The translations under genes and the position numbers were made by a program. The notes below the pieces were generated by a model. That model made no database searches and was not told where the DNA came from. It was given only the letters and a program-made list of their open reading frames with translations. From Flavobacterium fragile (GTDB lineage: Bacteria; Bacteroidota; Bacteroidia; Flavobacteriales; Flavobacteriaceae), in the NCBI RefSeq assembly GCF_023634865.1, contig NZ_JAMLJN010000002.1, positions 186,001-250,000 on the forward strand: DNA of 64,000 bases, read 5' to 3'. Of this stretch, positions 8,629-18,000 are shown piece by piece; position 1 is the first letter of the stretch, and every line of letters begins with the position of its first letter.

Positions 8629-10902
8629 CTAACCCAAACTCGCTTTAAACAATTTCAACTCGTCCCAAGTGAATGTATCGCCGTGGATTTCTTTTAATTC
8701 GCCTAAACTTTCACCTTTAAAATCTTTGAAAGCAGCTCTTAAATCGGATATTTTATCTTCTGATAAAATGTCGGAAAGTTGCACGATTTCCATTTGGATT
8801 AACTTAGCAAAATGGTTGTAAATCGTTTGTGGTGTTAGCTTTCGATGTTTTGCAATTTCGTATATCGATAAGTTTTGTTTCCACAATTCTAAGGTATCTT
8901 CGTAAGTAGATTTCTTTGGTTCTTTTGTTTTTTTCTTTTTGGAATCGGTGTAATACGAAACCTCTTCGTCATCTTCCACTAAAGCAGCGTGAGAAGTTCT
9001 AAATCGTTCAGCAACAATGACTAACTTATTGATTTTGTAAGTACTCATGTCTTCCGAAATTAAATTTTTCTTTGAAATTTCTTTTCCTTCGACAATGATA
9101 TTGGTTAATAATTTAGCCTTTTTAAGTTGTAAAATCGCTTTGATTTGAAGTTCTTCTAAAACCAATAATTCATCATAAAACGCTTTTACTTTTTTGATGC
9201 GTTTGACTTCTTCGATTTTCAATAACAATTCTTCTACAACAGCATCTAACGTTTTAAAAAAGTACTGATAAGCCGCATCACAACGTTCTTTTACGAAATT
9301 CACATCCAAATTTTCATCGGAAAAAATTTTATGCAATTGCGACATAAATTTCCCTGATGGTTCGAGAATTTCAGCGATTTTATCGTGTTGGTTTTTTGCC
9401 CAGTCGTTATGCTTTGTTTTTGGTGATTTCGGTGCTTCGGAATTATAACTGAATAAATGATTGCGCCATTCTTGTCCTAATTCTTTGAAATCAAATGAAT
9501 TAAGCAAAGTATTCAACCAAAAAAACAAGGTCTCTTTAGCCAACGAGTGTTGCAAAATTTCTTCAGAAGCTTTGTTTTCAGCATAATTAAGTACTTGTTC
9601 ATCGCTCGAAATGCCATTCATTCTCAACGGAGAAAGCAAAATAAGTCCTTTTAACGAACGCAAACGCGATAAAGCCACATATGCTTGTCCGGGCGCAAAA
9701 ACTTGCGATACATCGAGCGCTGCTTTGTCAAAAGTTAAACCTTGACTTTTATGCACCGTAATTGCCCAAGCCAATTTGATAGGGTAGTGGACAAAAGTTC
9801 CGATTACTTCCTCTTCTATTTCTTTGGTGTTTTCGTTGACTTTATAGCGAATATTTTGCCATTCGTAGCGTTCTACTTCAATGGTTTTGTTTTCTTCGGG
9901 AAAATGAACAAAAATTTCCTTTTCGGTTAAAGAACTGATAACGCCCATTTTTCCGTTGAAGAATTGCTTCTCTATATTCAAATCGTTTTTAATAAACATG
10001 ACTTGCGCTCCGACTTTTAGCTGCAATTGTTCTTCTATCGGATAAATTTTTTCAGGAAAATCTCCCGTAATTTCGGGTAAATATGTGAATTGTTTTCCTT
10101 CTAAATCTTTTAAAGATTGTGCGTTTATGGTATCTGCTTTGAAATTATGTGTGGTTAAAATAATGAAACCTTTGTTTTTCTTCAGATCAAAATCAGGATG
10201 CACAAATTGATTTAGCAATTGCACATCTTCCGAAGTGATTTTATTATGACGTAAATGGTTCAAAACATCAATAAATTCGGCATCCGTTTGACGGAAAATT
10301 TTATCTAATTCAATGTATAAAGGTGGAAATTGCTGAATCACATGCGAATGAAAAAAGAACATACCTCGATAGTAATTCTTGAGCATTTCCCATTCTTCAT
10401 TTTTCACTACTGGTGGTAATTGTAATAAATCTCCTATAAATAAAACTTGTACTCCACCGAAAGGTCTTTCATTTCTTCTCACTTTTCGCATCATAAAATC
10501 CATGGCATCCAGTACATCGGCACGCAACATAGATACTTCATCAATAACCAACAATTCCATATTTCTAATAACAGAACGTTTCACGTTATTCATTTTGAAA
10601 TGGCGTCCTAACGAATCGCGATTTTCGAATTTTACAGTGTCGGAAAAATGTGGAAGTTGCTTATTATCAGGAATAAAAGCCGCAAAAGGCAATTGAAACA
10701 TGGAATGAATAGTTACTCCATTCGCGTTTAAAGCGGCAATTCCTGTAGGAGCTACAACGACAGTGTTTTTATGTGTTGTGGCAATAATTTCTTTTAAAAG
10801 TGTAGTTTTTCCGGTTCCTGCTTTTCCGGTAAGGAAGATGGATTTATTCGTTTGATTAATAAATCGAAGGGTGTAAGTGGCTGCGGCTGATACTTGTTCC
10901 AT
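8629..10902 (-). CDS. Pif1/RecD-like AAA ATPase helicase with C-terminal helix-turn-helix
   Basis: A 757-residue protein when begun at the ATG at 10902. The helicase core starts with Walker A GKAGTGKTT (26-34) followed by Walker B LLVIDEVSML near 115. Further on are the FIGDLLQLPPV motif, typical of Pif1, and the C-terminal superfamily-1 motif WAITVHKSQGLTFD. The last roughly 90 residues are a winged or simple helix-turn-helix (LSIYEIAKHRKLTPQTIYNH), as in HTH_40-tailed Pif1 relatives of Bacteroidota. The expected role is 5'-3' DNA unwinding in genome maintenance. The TTG 24 bases further upstream falls inside the -7 box and was rejected as the start. Confidence 0.88.
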   Translation of the reverse strand: MEQVSAAATYTLRFINQTNKSIFLTGKAGTGKTTLLKEIIATTHKNTVVVAPTGIAALNANGVTIHSMFQLPFAAFIPDNKQLPHFSDTVKFENRDSLGRHFKMNNVKRSVIRNMELLVIDEVSMLRADVLDAMDFMMRKVRRNERPFGGVQVLFIGDLLQLPPVVKNEEWEMLKNYYRGMFFFHSHVIQQFPPLYIELDKIFRQTDAEFIDVLNHLRHNKITSEDVQLLNQFVHPDFDLKKNKGFIILTTHNFKADTINAQSLKDLEGKQFTYLPEITGDFPEKIYPIEEQLQLKVGAQVMFIKNDLNIEKQFFNGKMGVISSLTEKEIFVHFPEENKTIEVERYEWQNIRYKVNENTKEIEEEVIGTFVHYPIKLAWAITVHKSQGLTFDKAALDVSQVFAPGQAYVALSRLRSLKGLILLSPLRMNGISSDEQVLNYAENKASEEILQHSLAKETLFFWLNTLLNSFDFKELGQEWRNHLFSYNSEAPKSPKTKHNDWAKNQHDKIAEILEPSGKFMSQLHKIFSDENLDVNFVKERCDAAYQYFFKTLDAVVEELLLKIEEVKRIKKVKAFYDELLVLEELQIKAILQLKKAKLLTNIIVEGKEISKKNLISEDMSTYKINKLVIVAERFRTSHAALVEDDEEVSYYTDSKKKKTKEPKKSTYEDTLELWKQNLSIYEIAKHRKLTPQTIYNHFAKLIQMEIVQLSDILSEDKISDLRAAFKDFKGESLGELKEIHGDTFTWDELKLFKASLG

Positions 10903-10923
10903 TTGGCGTAAAAAATTAAAAAA

Positions 10924-10931
10924 CAAATATA
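10924..10931 (-). promoter_or_regulatory. Putative -7 promoter box of the helicase gene
   Basis: The minus strand reads TATATTTG (TAnnTTTG), 21 bases before the ATG at 10902. It overlaps the alternative upstream TTG, which argues for the shorter protein. Confidence 0.55.
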
Positions 10932-10943
10932 TAGAAACAATTA

Positions 10944-10976
10944 TAAATAAAAAAGTCCTGATTTCTCAGGACTTTC
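10944..10976 (-). terminator. Intrinsic terminator of the OmpH-like gene
   Basis: The hairpin AAAGTCCTGA / TCAGGACTTT is followed on the minus strand by a T-rich run. It begins 3 bases after the stop codon of the OmpH/Skp-like gene. Confidence 0.75.
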
Positions 10977-10978
10977 AA

Positions 10979-11554
10979 TTATTTTTTTGCTTCTTCTTTG
11001 GTAGCAGCTTTTTCGTCGCCTTTTGAAGCATTATATTTGTCGTTAAGTTCTTTTAGAACGTCTTTTGTGATGTCATAACCATCTTTAGCGTACAAGATTG
11101 TTGCAGCATCACCAGTTCCGTAGATATAATCATACCCTTTTTTCTTACCGTAATCTTTAATAAATTTTTTCACTTCACTAATTAAAGAATCTTTCAACAC
11201 AGCTCCTTCTTGTTGCAATTGTTGGATTAAAGCATTTTGCTCAATTCCTAATTGTTGCTCTCTTTGTTGCAATTCAGCCCCTTTTTGCTGTGCCCACTGT
11301 GGCCCTTTAGCTTGTGCATTTTGACGGAAACTTTGCGCTTCAGCTTGGAAAGCACGAACTTTAGCTTCTAATGGACGACCTAATTCTTCTGATTTAACGT
11401 TGAATTTTGCATCTTCATCTTTGAATTTTTCATATTTTTCAATAATCTCTGCTGTGTCGATATATGCGGTTTTGAATTCTTTTGAATTTGTTTCTGTTTT
11501 GTTACATGCTAAAACGCCTAATGCAACTCCTAAAATCAATACTATTTTTTTCAT
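10979..11554 (-). CDS. OmpH/Skp-family periplasmic chaperone-like lipoprotein
   Basis: A 191-residue protein with signal peptide and lipobox GVLACN, so Cys17 is the probable lipid-modified residue. Residues from about 28 (KTAYIDTAEIIEKYEKF) match the start of the OmpH/Skp fold. A long Gln/Glu/Ala-rich coiled coil at about 60-125 forms the expected tentacle helices, and GYDYIYGTGDAATILYA is the C-terminal strand segment. By family it may hold unfolded outer-membrane proteins in the periplasm. Most Skp proteins are not lipidated, so anchoring is the unusual point. It is monocistronic, with its own terminator. Confidence 0.85.
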   Translation of the reverse strand: MKKIVLILGVALGVLACNKTETNSKEFKTAYIDTAEIIEKYEKFKDEDAKFNVKSEELGRPLEAKVRAFQAEAQSFRQNAQAKGPQWAQQKGAELQQREQQLGIEQNALIQQLQQEGAVLKDSLISEVKKFIKDYGKKKGYDYIYGTGDAATILYAKDGYDITKDVLKELNDKYNASKGDEKAATKEEAKK

Positions 11555-11795
11555 TGTTCAATATTGGTAATTAATAATTTTTGGTAAAAGTAATAATTAG
11601 TTGGTAAGTAGCAAACTTGTTACTTTTTTATTTATTTTTTTGTTATAAGAATTTCTTATTTATATTATATAATTTGATAGATTCAAGCTATTAAAAACGG
11701 CTTTTATAATTTAAATGAGATAAATCATTTAAAAAAAGACAATAAATTATATCAAATCGAATAAAAAAGTGTCTAAAATCGCTTTAAAATGATTT

Positions 11796-12644
11796 TTACT
11801 TGTTTTTTAGCACGTAAATGTGCGATGAAAACTCGTTTTTAAAGAATCCTGATACATTTGAAATCAAACCGATAAAAAAACCAGAAATGAAATTCATTTT
11901 TCCTGATTTATATTTTTCAGATAAAAGTGATACATAAAAACTATCAAACCACATGGGTTTAATATCTTCCAAATTCATATTTTGTTTATCGAATAATTTT
12001 TCAATTGCTGTTTTTGAAAAATGCCACAAATGTCTCGGCACATCATAAGCGGCCCAAAATTCTTTGTAATATTTCGCATCATACGATTTGAAATTTGGAA
12101 CTGCGATAATAATTGTTCCTGAAGGTTTCAATAAACGCTTCAATTCGGCAACTTGATGTTCGACATCTGGAACGTGTTCTAAAACATGCCACATGGTAAT
12201 CACATCAAAAGAATTACTTTCTAACTTTTCAATCGTATCCCCAAATTTTACTCCTTTACCTAAAGCGATTCCTTTAGCTTTATCGTTTGGCTCAATTCCA
12301 AGTATGTCCCAATTCTGATTTTTACATTCCAAAAGAAAATCTCCTGTTCCAGCTCCGATGTCTAAAATTTTACCTTTTAGTGGTTGGTACGAATTAATTA
12401 ATTTCACTTTATCACGAATTGCTTTTCTTTTGATGAAATGATACATTTTTTCAAACAAGGTACGTTTTCCATCGGTGTGGGAAATGTAATCTTCGAATTC
12501 GTAATATGAACCTAATTTATCTAACGTAGGTTGGGGATGTGTTTTTAAAATTTGATATTCCTCATTTAACAACAAGGAAAAAGATTCTCCAGAAACTGAA
12601 AAATCTTTAACGGTAATAAAACTTTTATCTTTTAAAAAATTCAT
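11796..12644 (-). CDS. Class I SAM-dependent methyltransferase
   Basis: A 282-residue protein with a Methyltransf_23-type core. The SAM-binding motif I is KILDIGAGTGDFL at about residues 92-104, the acidic end of strand 2 is LGIEPN, motif IV is MWHVLEHVPD, and ELKRLLKPSGTIIIAVPN follows as the post-motif region. The first 60 residues carry an extension without Cys-rich features. The substrate cannot be told from sequence. It lies downstream of mnmG on the same strand, separated by a parS site, so cotranscription with mnmG is possible. Confidence 0.85.
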   Translation of the reverse strand: MNFLKDKSFITVKDFSVSGESFSLLLNEEYQILKTHPQPTLDKLGSYYEFEDYISHTDGKRTLFEKMYHFIKRKAIRDKVKLINSYQPLKGKILDIGAGTGDFLLECKNQNWDILGIEPNDKAKGIALGKGVKFGDTIEKLESNSFDVITMWHVLEHVPDVEHQVAELKRLLKPSGTIIIAVPNFKSYDAKYYKEFWAAYDVPRHLWHFSKTAIEKLFDKQNMNLEDIKPMWFDSFYVSLLSEKYKSGKMNFISGFFIGLISNVSGFFKNEFSSHIYVLKNK

Positions 12645-12692
12645 TTATTTAATTTTTATGCGAAAGGCTTATTTTAATGGGGTTTACAAGGT

Positions 12693-12708
12693 TGTTTCAC
12701 GTGAAACA
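12693..12708. promoter_or_regulatory. parS site, exact consensus
   Basis: The 16-mer TGTTTCACGTGAAACA is a perfect palindrome and equals the well-known bacterial ParB-binding consensus TGTTNCACGTGAAACA. It lies between the methyltransferase gene and mnmG. No parA or parB gene is in the window. Confidence 0.9.
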
Positions 12709-12748
12709 TTTTTTACTGAATACTAAAAACTGAACACTGAACACTTTT

Positions 12749-14620
12749 TTATCTTCCCATATATATCAACAACACCGAAATATCACTTGGCGAAACTCCA
12801 CTAATACGAGAAGCTTGTGCGATAGTTCTTGGTCGAATTTTATTTAATTTTTGTTTAGCCTCAATTGAAATGGATTGGATTTTATCGAAATTGAAATTAT
12901 CCGGAATAATCATGTCTTCTAAACGAGTCAATTTATCCGCGTTGTTTTTTTCCTTTTCGATATAACCAGAATATTTCACTTGAATTTCGGCTTGCTCGAC
13001 AACTTCTTGATCTAAATTGTGTTCTTCAATATAAGCCGCAACTTTTTTAAATTTTCTAAAATCTTCCAAATCCAATTGCGGACGAGAGAACACTTTAAAC
13101 ATTTTATCAGGCTGACTCATCGGAGCCGAACCTTTAGCTTCTAAGATTGGATTTGCTTCCTCAGGTTTTAAACTTGTTTCTCTGAAGAAATTTACCATCG
13201 CTTCAGATTGAGAGAATTTTTGCTCCATACGAATCAAACGCTCTTCTTTAGCTAAACCAATTTCAAATGCTTTTGGTGTTAATCTAAAATCCGCATTATC
13301 TTGACGCAATAAAGTTCTGTACTCAGCACGAGAAGTAAACATACGATATGGTTCCTCAGTTCCTTTTGTAATTAAGTCGTCAATTAAAACTCCAATATAC
13401 GCTTCGTCTCTTTTTAAGATGAATGGTTCTCTATTCTGTACTTTTAATGCTGCATTTATTCCAGCCATCAAACCTTGAGAAGCCGCTTCTTCGTAACCTG
13501 TTGTTCCGTTAATTTGTCCAGCGAAATACAAACCTTCTACTAATTTAGTTTCTAAAGTGTGTTGTAATTGCGTAGGAGGGAAGTAATCATATTCGATAGC
13601 ATAACCAGGACGGAAAAATTTCACGTTTTCAAATCCGGCAACAGAACGCAATGCTTTGAATTGAATATCTTCTGGTAACGAAGTTGAAAATCCGTTGATG
13701 TAATATTCACAAGTTGTCCAACCTTCAGGCTCAACAAATAATTGATGTCTCTCTTTATCTGCAAAACGATTAATCTTATCTTCGATAGAAGGGCAATATC
13801 TCGGACCTAAACTTTTGATTCTTCCGTTGAACATTGGACTTCTATCAAAACCTTCACGTAAAATATCGTGCACTTCTAATGAAGTATATGACATCCAACA
13901 AGAACGTTGTGTTTTTAATGGAGCCGTTAAATTAGAATATGAAAACTTTTCTGGGTGCTCGTCACCAGGTTGTTCTACCATTTTAGAAAAATCTAAAGAA
14001 CGACCATCCACACGTGGAGGCGTTCCGGTTTTCATTCTTCCTGATTCAAAACCTAATTTCACTAAATCTTCGGTGATTCCAAAAGAAGCACTTTCTCCTG
14101 CACGACCACCACCAAATTGTTTGTCACCGATATGAATCAAACCGTTCAAAAAGGTTCCGTTTGTCAAAACAACTGACTTAGCTTTAATTTCCACTCCAAG
14201 CGAAGTTTTCACTCCAACAATCTTTCCATTCTCTGATAAAATTCCAGCCACCATTTCTTGGTAGAAATCCAAGTTCGGAGTATTCTCCAACATCGATCTC
14301 CACTCATCCGAAAAACGCATTCTGTCCGATTGCACTCTTGGCGACCACATAGCAGGCCCTTTTGATTTATTCAACATCTTGAATTGGATTGCGGTCTTGT
14401 CTGAAACAATTCCAGAGTATCCACCCAAGGCATCAATCTCACGCACAATTTGTCCTTTTGCAATTCCTCCCATAGCAGGATTACATGACATCTGTGCAAT
14501 GTTTTGAAGATTCATTGTCACCAAAAGAGTAGAACACCCCATGTTGGCAGCAGCAGCAGCAGCTTCACAACCGGCGTGACCAGCACCAACAACAATTACA
14601 TCATATTGATTTAAAAACAT
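12749..14620 (-). CDS. mnmG: tRNA uridine-5-carboxymethylaminomethyl(34) synthesis enzyme MnmG
   Basis: A 623-residue full-length GidA/MnmG. With MnmE it installs cmnm5 at the wobble uridine of certain tRNAs, using FAD, NADH and a folate. The FAD-binding motif VVGAGHAGCEAA is at residues 10-21. NPAMGGIAKGQIVREIDALGG follows as the MnmG signature, the conserved KTGTPPR and Cys-containing catalytic segments are near 200-280, and the terminal helical domain ends ARISGVSPSDISVLLIYM. parS sites flank it on both sides. Confidence 0.97.
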   Translation of the reverse strand: MFLNQYDVIVVGAGHAGCEAAAAAANMGCSTLLVTMNLQNIAQMSCNPAMGGIAKGQIVREIDALGGYSGIVSDKTAIQFKMLNKSKGPAMWSPRVQSDRMRFSDEWRSMLENTPNLDFYQEMVAGILSENGKIVGVKTSLGVEIKAKSVVLTNGTFLNGLIHIGDKQFGGGRAGESASFGITEDLVKLGFESGRMKTGTPPRVDGRSLDFSKMVEQPGDEHPEKFSYSNLTAPLKTQRSCWMSYTSLEVHDILREGFDRSPMFNGRIKSLGPRYCPSIEDKINRFADKERHQLFVEPEGWTTCEYYINGFSTSLPEDIQFKALRSVAGFENVKFFRPGYAIEYDYFPPTQLQHTLETKLVEGLYFAGQINGTTGYEEAASQGLMAGINAALKVQNREPFILKRDEAYIGVLIDDLITKGTEEPYRMFTSRAEYRTLLRQDNADFRLTPKAFEIGLAKEERLIRMEQKFSQSEAMVNFFRETSLKPEEANPILEAKGSAPMSQPDKMFKVFSRPQLDLEDFRKFKKVAAYIEEHNLDQEVVEQAEIQVKYSGYIEKEKNNADKLTRLEDMIIPDNFNFDKIQSISIEAKQKLNKIRPRTIAQASRISGVSPSDISVLLIYMGR

Positions 14621-14635
14621 CTTCTATAAATATTA

Positions 14636-14651
14636 TGTTCCACGTGAAACA
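14636..14651. promoter_or_regulatory. parS site between mnmG and ybeY
   Basis: TGTTCCACGTGAAACA matches TGTTNCACGTGAAACA at every specified position. Its centre is 45 bases from that of the next site at 14681. Confidence 0.9.
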
Positions 14652-14676
14652 TTTAAAAAAATTCTAGTTTATAAGC

Positions 14677-15096
14677 TTAATGTTCCACGTGAAACATTTG
14701 CATTTTTTCTTCTTCTTTAGAGCGCATCAAGGCTTCATCTTCTGGAGATTTATCTTTGTAACCACAATAGTGCAAAACTCCATGTGATAGAACACGTTTT
14801 AATTCTTCCTCAAAAGAAACATTAAAATCATTCGCATTATCTAGAACGCGTTCTACAGAAACGAAAATATCGCCCTGTAATACATTTCCTACTGTGTAAT
14901 CAAAGCTAATAATGTCAGTTAAAGTGTCATGATCTAAGTATTCTACATTGATTTTATGCAGATATTCGTCATCACAAAAGATATAATTGATTTCGCCTTC
15001 ATCAAATCCTTCTGATTCAATGATCCGAGAAATCCAGTCTTCATATTGTGCTTCGTTTTCTAGTTCGAAATCTGTTTCGTAATTAAAACTAATCAT
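14677..15096 (-). CDS. ybeY: Endoribonuclease YbeY (rRNA maturation)
   Basis: A 139-residue UPF0054 metalloenzyme involved in 16S rRNA 3' processing and ribosome quality control. The zinc motif reads H105-x3-H109-x5-D115 (HGVLHYCGYKD). The third ligand is Asp where the classical motif has His, a variant I recall from other Bacteroidota. The last codons (MFHVEH, then stop) are encoded by a parS site, so coding and ParB binding overlap. Its first 8 bases overlap the end of the DUF4175 gene, indicating translational coupling. Confidence 0.94.
   Translation of the reverse strand: MISFNYETDFELENEAQYEDWISRIIESEGFDEGEINYIFCDDEYLHKINVEYLDHDTLTDIISFDYTVGNVLQGDIFVSVERVLDNANDFNVSFEEELKRVLSHGVLHYCGYKDKSPEDEALMRSKEEEKMQMFHVEH
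14681..14696. promoter_or_regulatory. parS site inside the 3' end of ybeY
   Basis: TGTTCCACGTGAAACA matches the consensus fully. On the minus strand it is read in frame as the last codons of YbeY, F-H-V-E-H, just before TAA. Confidence 0.9.
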
Positions 15097-18000
15097 TGTC
15101 TTTAAAATAGTTTTGAACCTTCTGGTTAAAATTGGGTTGCAAAGGTAAGCTTTGTCTGTTTAATATTTCAACACTATTCAGATAATCTTTTAATTCCTTA
15201 GAAAGTGGAGTAGTGGTGCCATTAAAGTTTTTATCATTCGATTTAGACTGGCGTTTGGTATCTTCTCCTTGTTGCTGAATTGCTTTTTCTAACTTTAGAA
15301 GTTCGTGTTTTAGATTCAACATCTTTTGCAACGTTTCATTTTTAAAACCTTTATTGATCAATAGCTTTTCTATTTCTTTCATTTGATTCAAAGCGCTCTG
15401 ACCTTGACCCGTCATTCCTTCTTTTTCTAATGCTTTTTGAAGTGCATCACGAAGTTGTTGTTGTTCTTTTAGAATTTCCAAAACTTTACCAGCATTACCT
15501 TCAGAACCATTCTCACCATCTTCACCATTCTCGCCTGATTGTGCTTTTTGTTTTCCTTGCCCAGATTTTTCACCCGGTTTATCTCCAGGTTTCTCACCCG
15601 GTTTCATTCCTTCTTTCATTTTTTCACCTAAACCATCTTGTTGCTTGATTATATCAGGTAACTGCATTCCTTTACCGCCGCCAGGTTTTGGTTTACCTTT
15701 TCCAGAACCTTGACCTTGCATTTCCATATTCATTTCGCTTTGAACATTGCTAAGATAATCAGCCAAACGGTTAGCCGAAGTTAGAACATATTGTTGATGT
15801 GAAGCTCCTTTTTGAATGTTGTTATCCGCTAAAGTTTCTAAAGTCTTGTCCAAATTATAATGGATTTCTCCGACTTCATTCAGAATGGTTTCAGTAATTT
15901 TTGGATTACGTAAGGCTACAGCAAACAAACTATCATCCACATGTTTAAATTGTAATTTTAAATCTTGTTGTTTTTTTAATACTTTATTCAATTGCAATGA
16001 ACGAGTTTGAGTTGCATTAGTAGTCTTAATCAAACCTTCTTCGTCAAAAGAAAATGCTAATAAATTATCTAGAATTTGTCGTAACAATTTAGCATCTTCT
16101 TGCATTTGCTCCATGTTACCTGATTGCATAGATTGAGACATTTTTTGACTCATCAGTTTCATTTTAGCGGCTGCTGATTTTTGCTTTGGTTTTGCTTTCT
16201 GTTGATTTTGTTTTTGCAATTCTTCAGAAGCTTTCTCCATGTCTTTCTTCACATCTTCTTGTTCATTCTTATCGTTGGGAATGTCCATTGGAGCTTTTAA
16301 TTCTTTGTTTTCTTTGTCTAAATCTTGAAGTTCTTTTTGAATATCTTCGAACTCTTTATTGATAGCATCTTGATTTTCCTTAGAATTTTCTTTAGCATCA
16401 TCCGCTAATTTATCTTCCTTCTCTGCTAACTTGTCTAATTTATCTGCGATTTGTTCCGCTTTCTTTTCAACGTAAAAACGTTTGGTCAACTCGACTAACT
16501 GTTCAAGATTCTGTTGTTGATTTTTGGCATTCTGTTTTAACTTATCGGCTTTATCGAATAATCTATCGTTTTCTAATTTCTTAGAAAGTTCTTCTAGTTC
16601 TTTTAGTAACTTCTCATTTTTCTCTGCTTGCTTTTCAGCTTCTTCTAAACGACGTAATAATTCTTCTTTGTCCTTATCTTGTGATTTTGGATTAAATTCT
16701 TCTAAATTCTCGGTTAACTTTTTAGTGAATTCATTCATCATTTCGTCTTGTTGTTTTTGACGATTGATAAAGTCTTCCACTTTCTTTTGATCTTTAAAAT
16801 CTAAAGTAGATTTCTCTTTATTCATCTTTTGCAGTTTGTCCAATTCAGAAAGTTGCTTCTCTTGACTTTGAAGCGATTTTTCTAAACTATTGATGTTTTC
16901 ATTCTGCTCTTGCAACTGTTTGTCTTCTTTTTGCTCTTCAGTCAATTCATAATGAAGAAAAACAGACGATTTTGTGCTTTTGTAGTTGTTAACTACATCA
17001 TTATCAAATACTTCAAAGTAATATTCGTAATTTACACCTTGCTCAATTGATAAACCATTAGGAAATGAATAAATAAATTGGTCAACGGCTTGTTTATTGA
17101 TAGCTAAATTCGCTTTTCGAACAGCGTTTGGGTTTCCTTTCGGATAAAAAACAACTTGTAACTTCGATAAACCATGATCATCGGCAACTTGCCCAATCAT
17201 CATTTTGGATTTTAACTTTAATGAATCAGGCGCAATTTGAACTGAAATTGTTGGATATTGATCTTTAATCGTTGCGATTTGATACGACAATTTTTCGAAC
17301 TCATTGATGTTTTTGTTCGATGTAATTACTTCGTAACTCAAATTATCCGATATTCTTCTTGAAAGCGAAAAGTTGTTTTCTTTATTAGCGAAAACACTCA
17401 CTTGATTATTCGATTTGAAACTAACTTTATCAGTCGCTAACGCATTAATTCTCCAATTCACAACCGTTCCTTCAGGAACCACAGCGTTTCCAGTTCCTTG
17501 AATGATTTCCGATTTCTTACCTAAATAAGAAGGATATTGCAACACCATTTCAAAGTTGGCAATCGTGGGAACATCCACCACATTAATTTGATACTCTTTC
17601 GAATTTAATCCATTCGCTAAAAGCGAAAAAGTAACATCTTTAGATAATTTTGAAAATGTATATTCGAAAACTCCTGGTTTTGTGCTTTGTAAAAAATATT
17701 CTTCATCACCGATTTGAATGGAGATATTTTCAGGCATTACTTTTCCTTGCGTTTTCACTTGAAGTACAAAATCGGAATTCTGTTGTGCGGTTAATGATTT
17801 ATTCAACACCACAAATTCAAACGGAGCTGGTGGAGCGAATTTCGTTTCATAATTTAACACACGAGTAAAACTTTTCGATATGATTTCAGAATTTCCGGTA
17901 ACGAAAAACAAGATCAATAATAGAATTGGAATAATCGCATAAGGTAAAAACTTCTTGTTCTTAGCAAAATTAACCGCATTTGAAAACGGAATCGGTTGTA

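Noticed and set aside
11555-11795. Regulatory RNA between the OmpH-like gene and the methyltransferase gene
   Set aside because: The 241 bases are AT-rich with weak partial inverted repeats only; no recognisable riboswitch or promoter was found.
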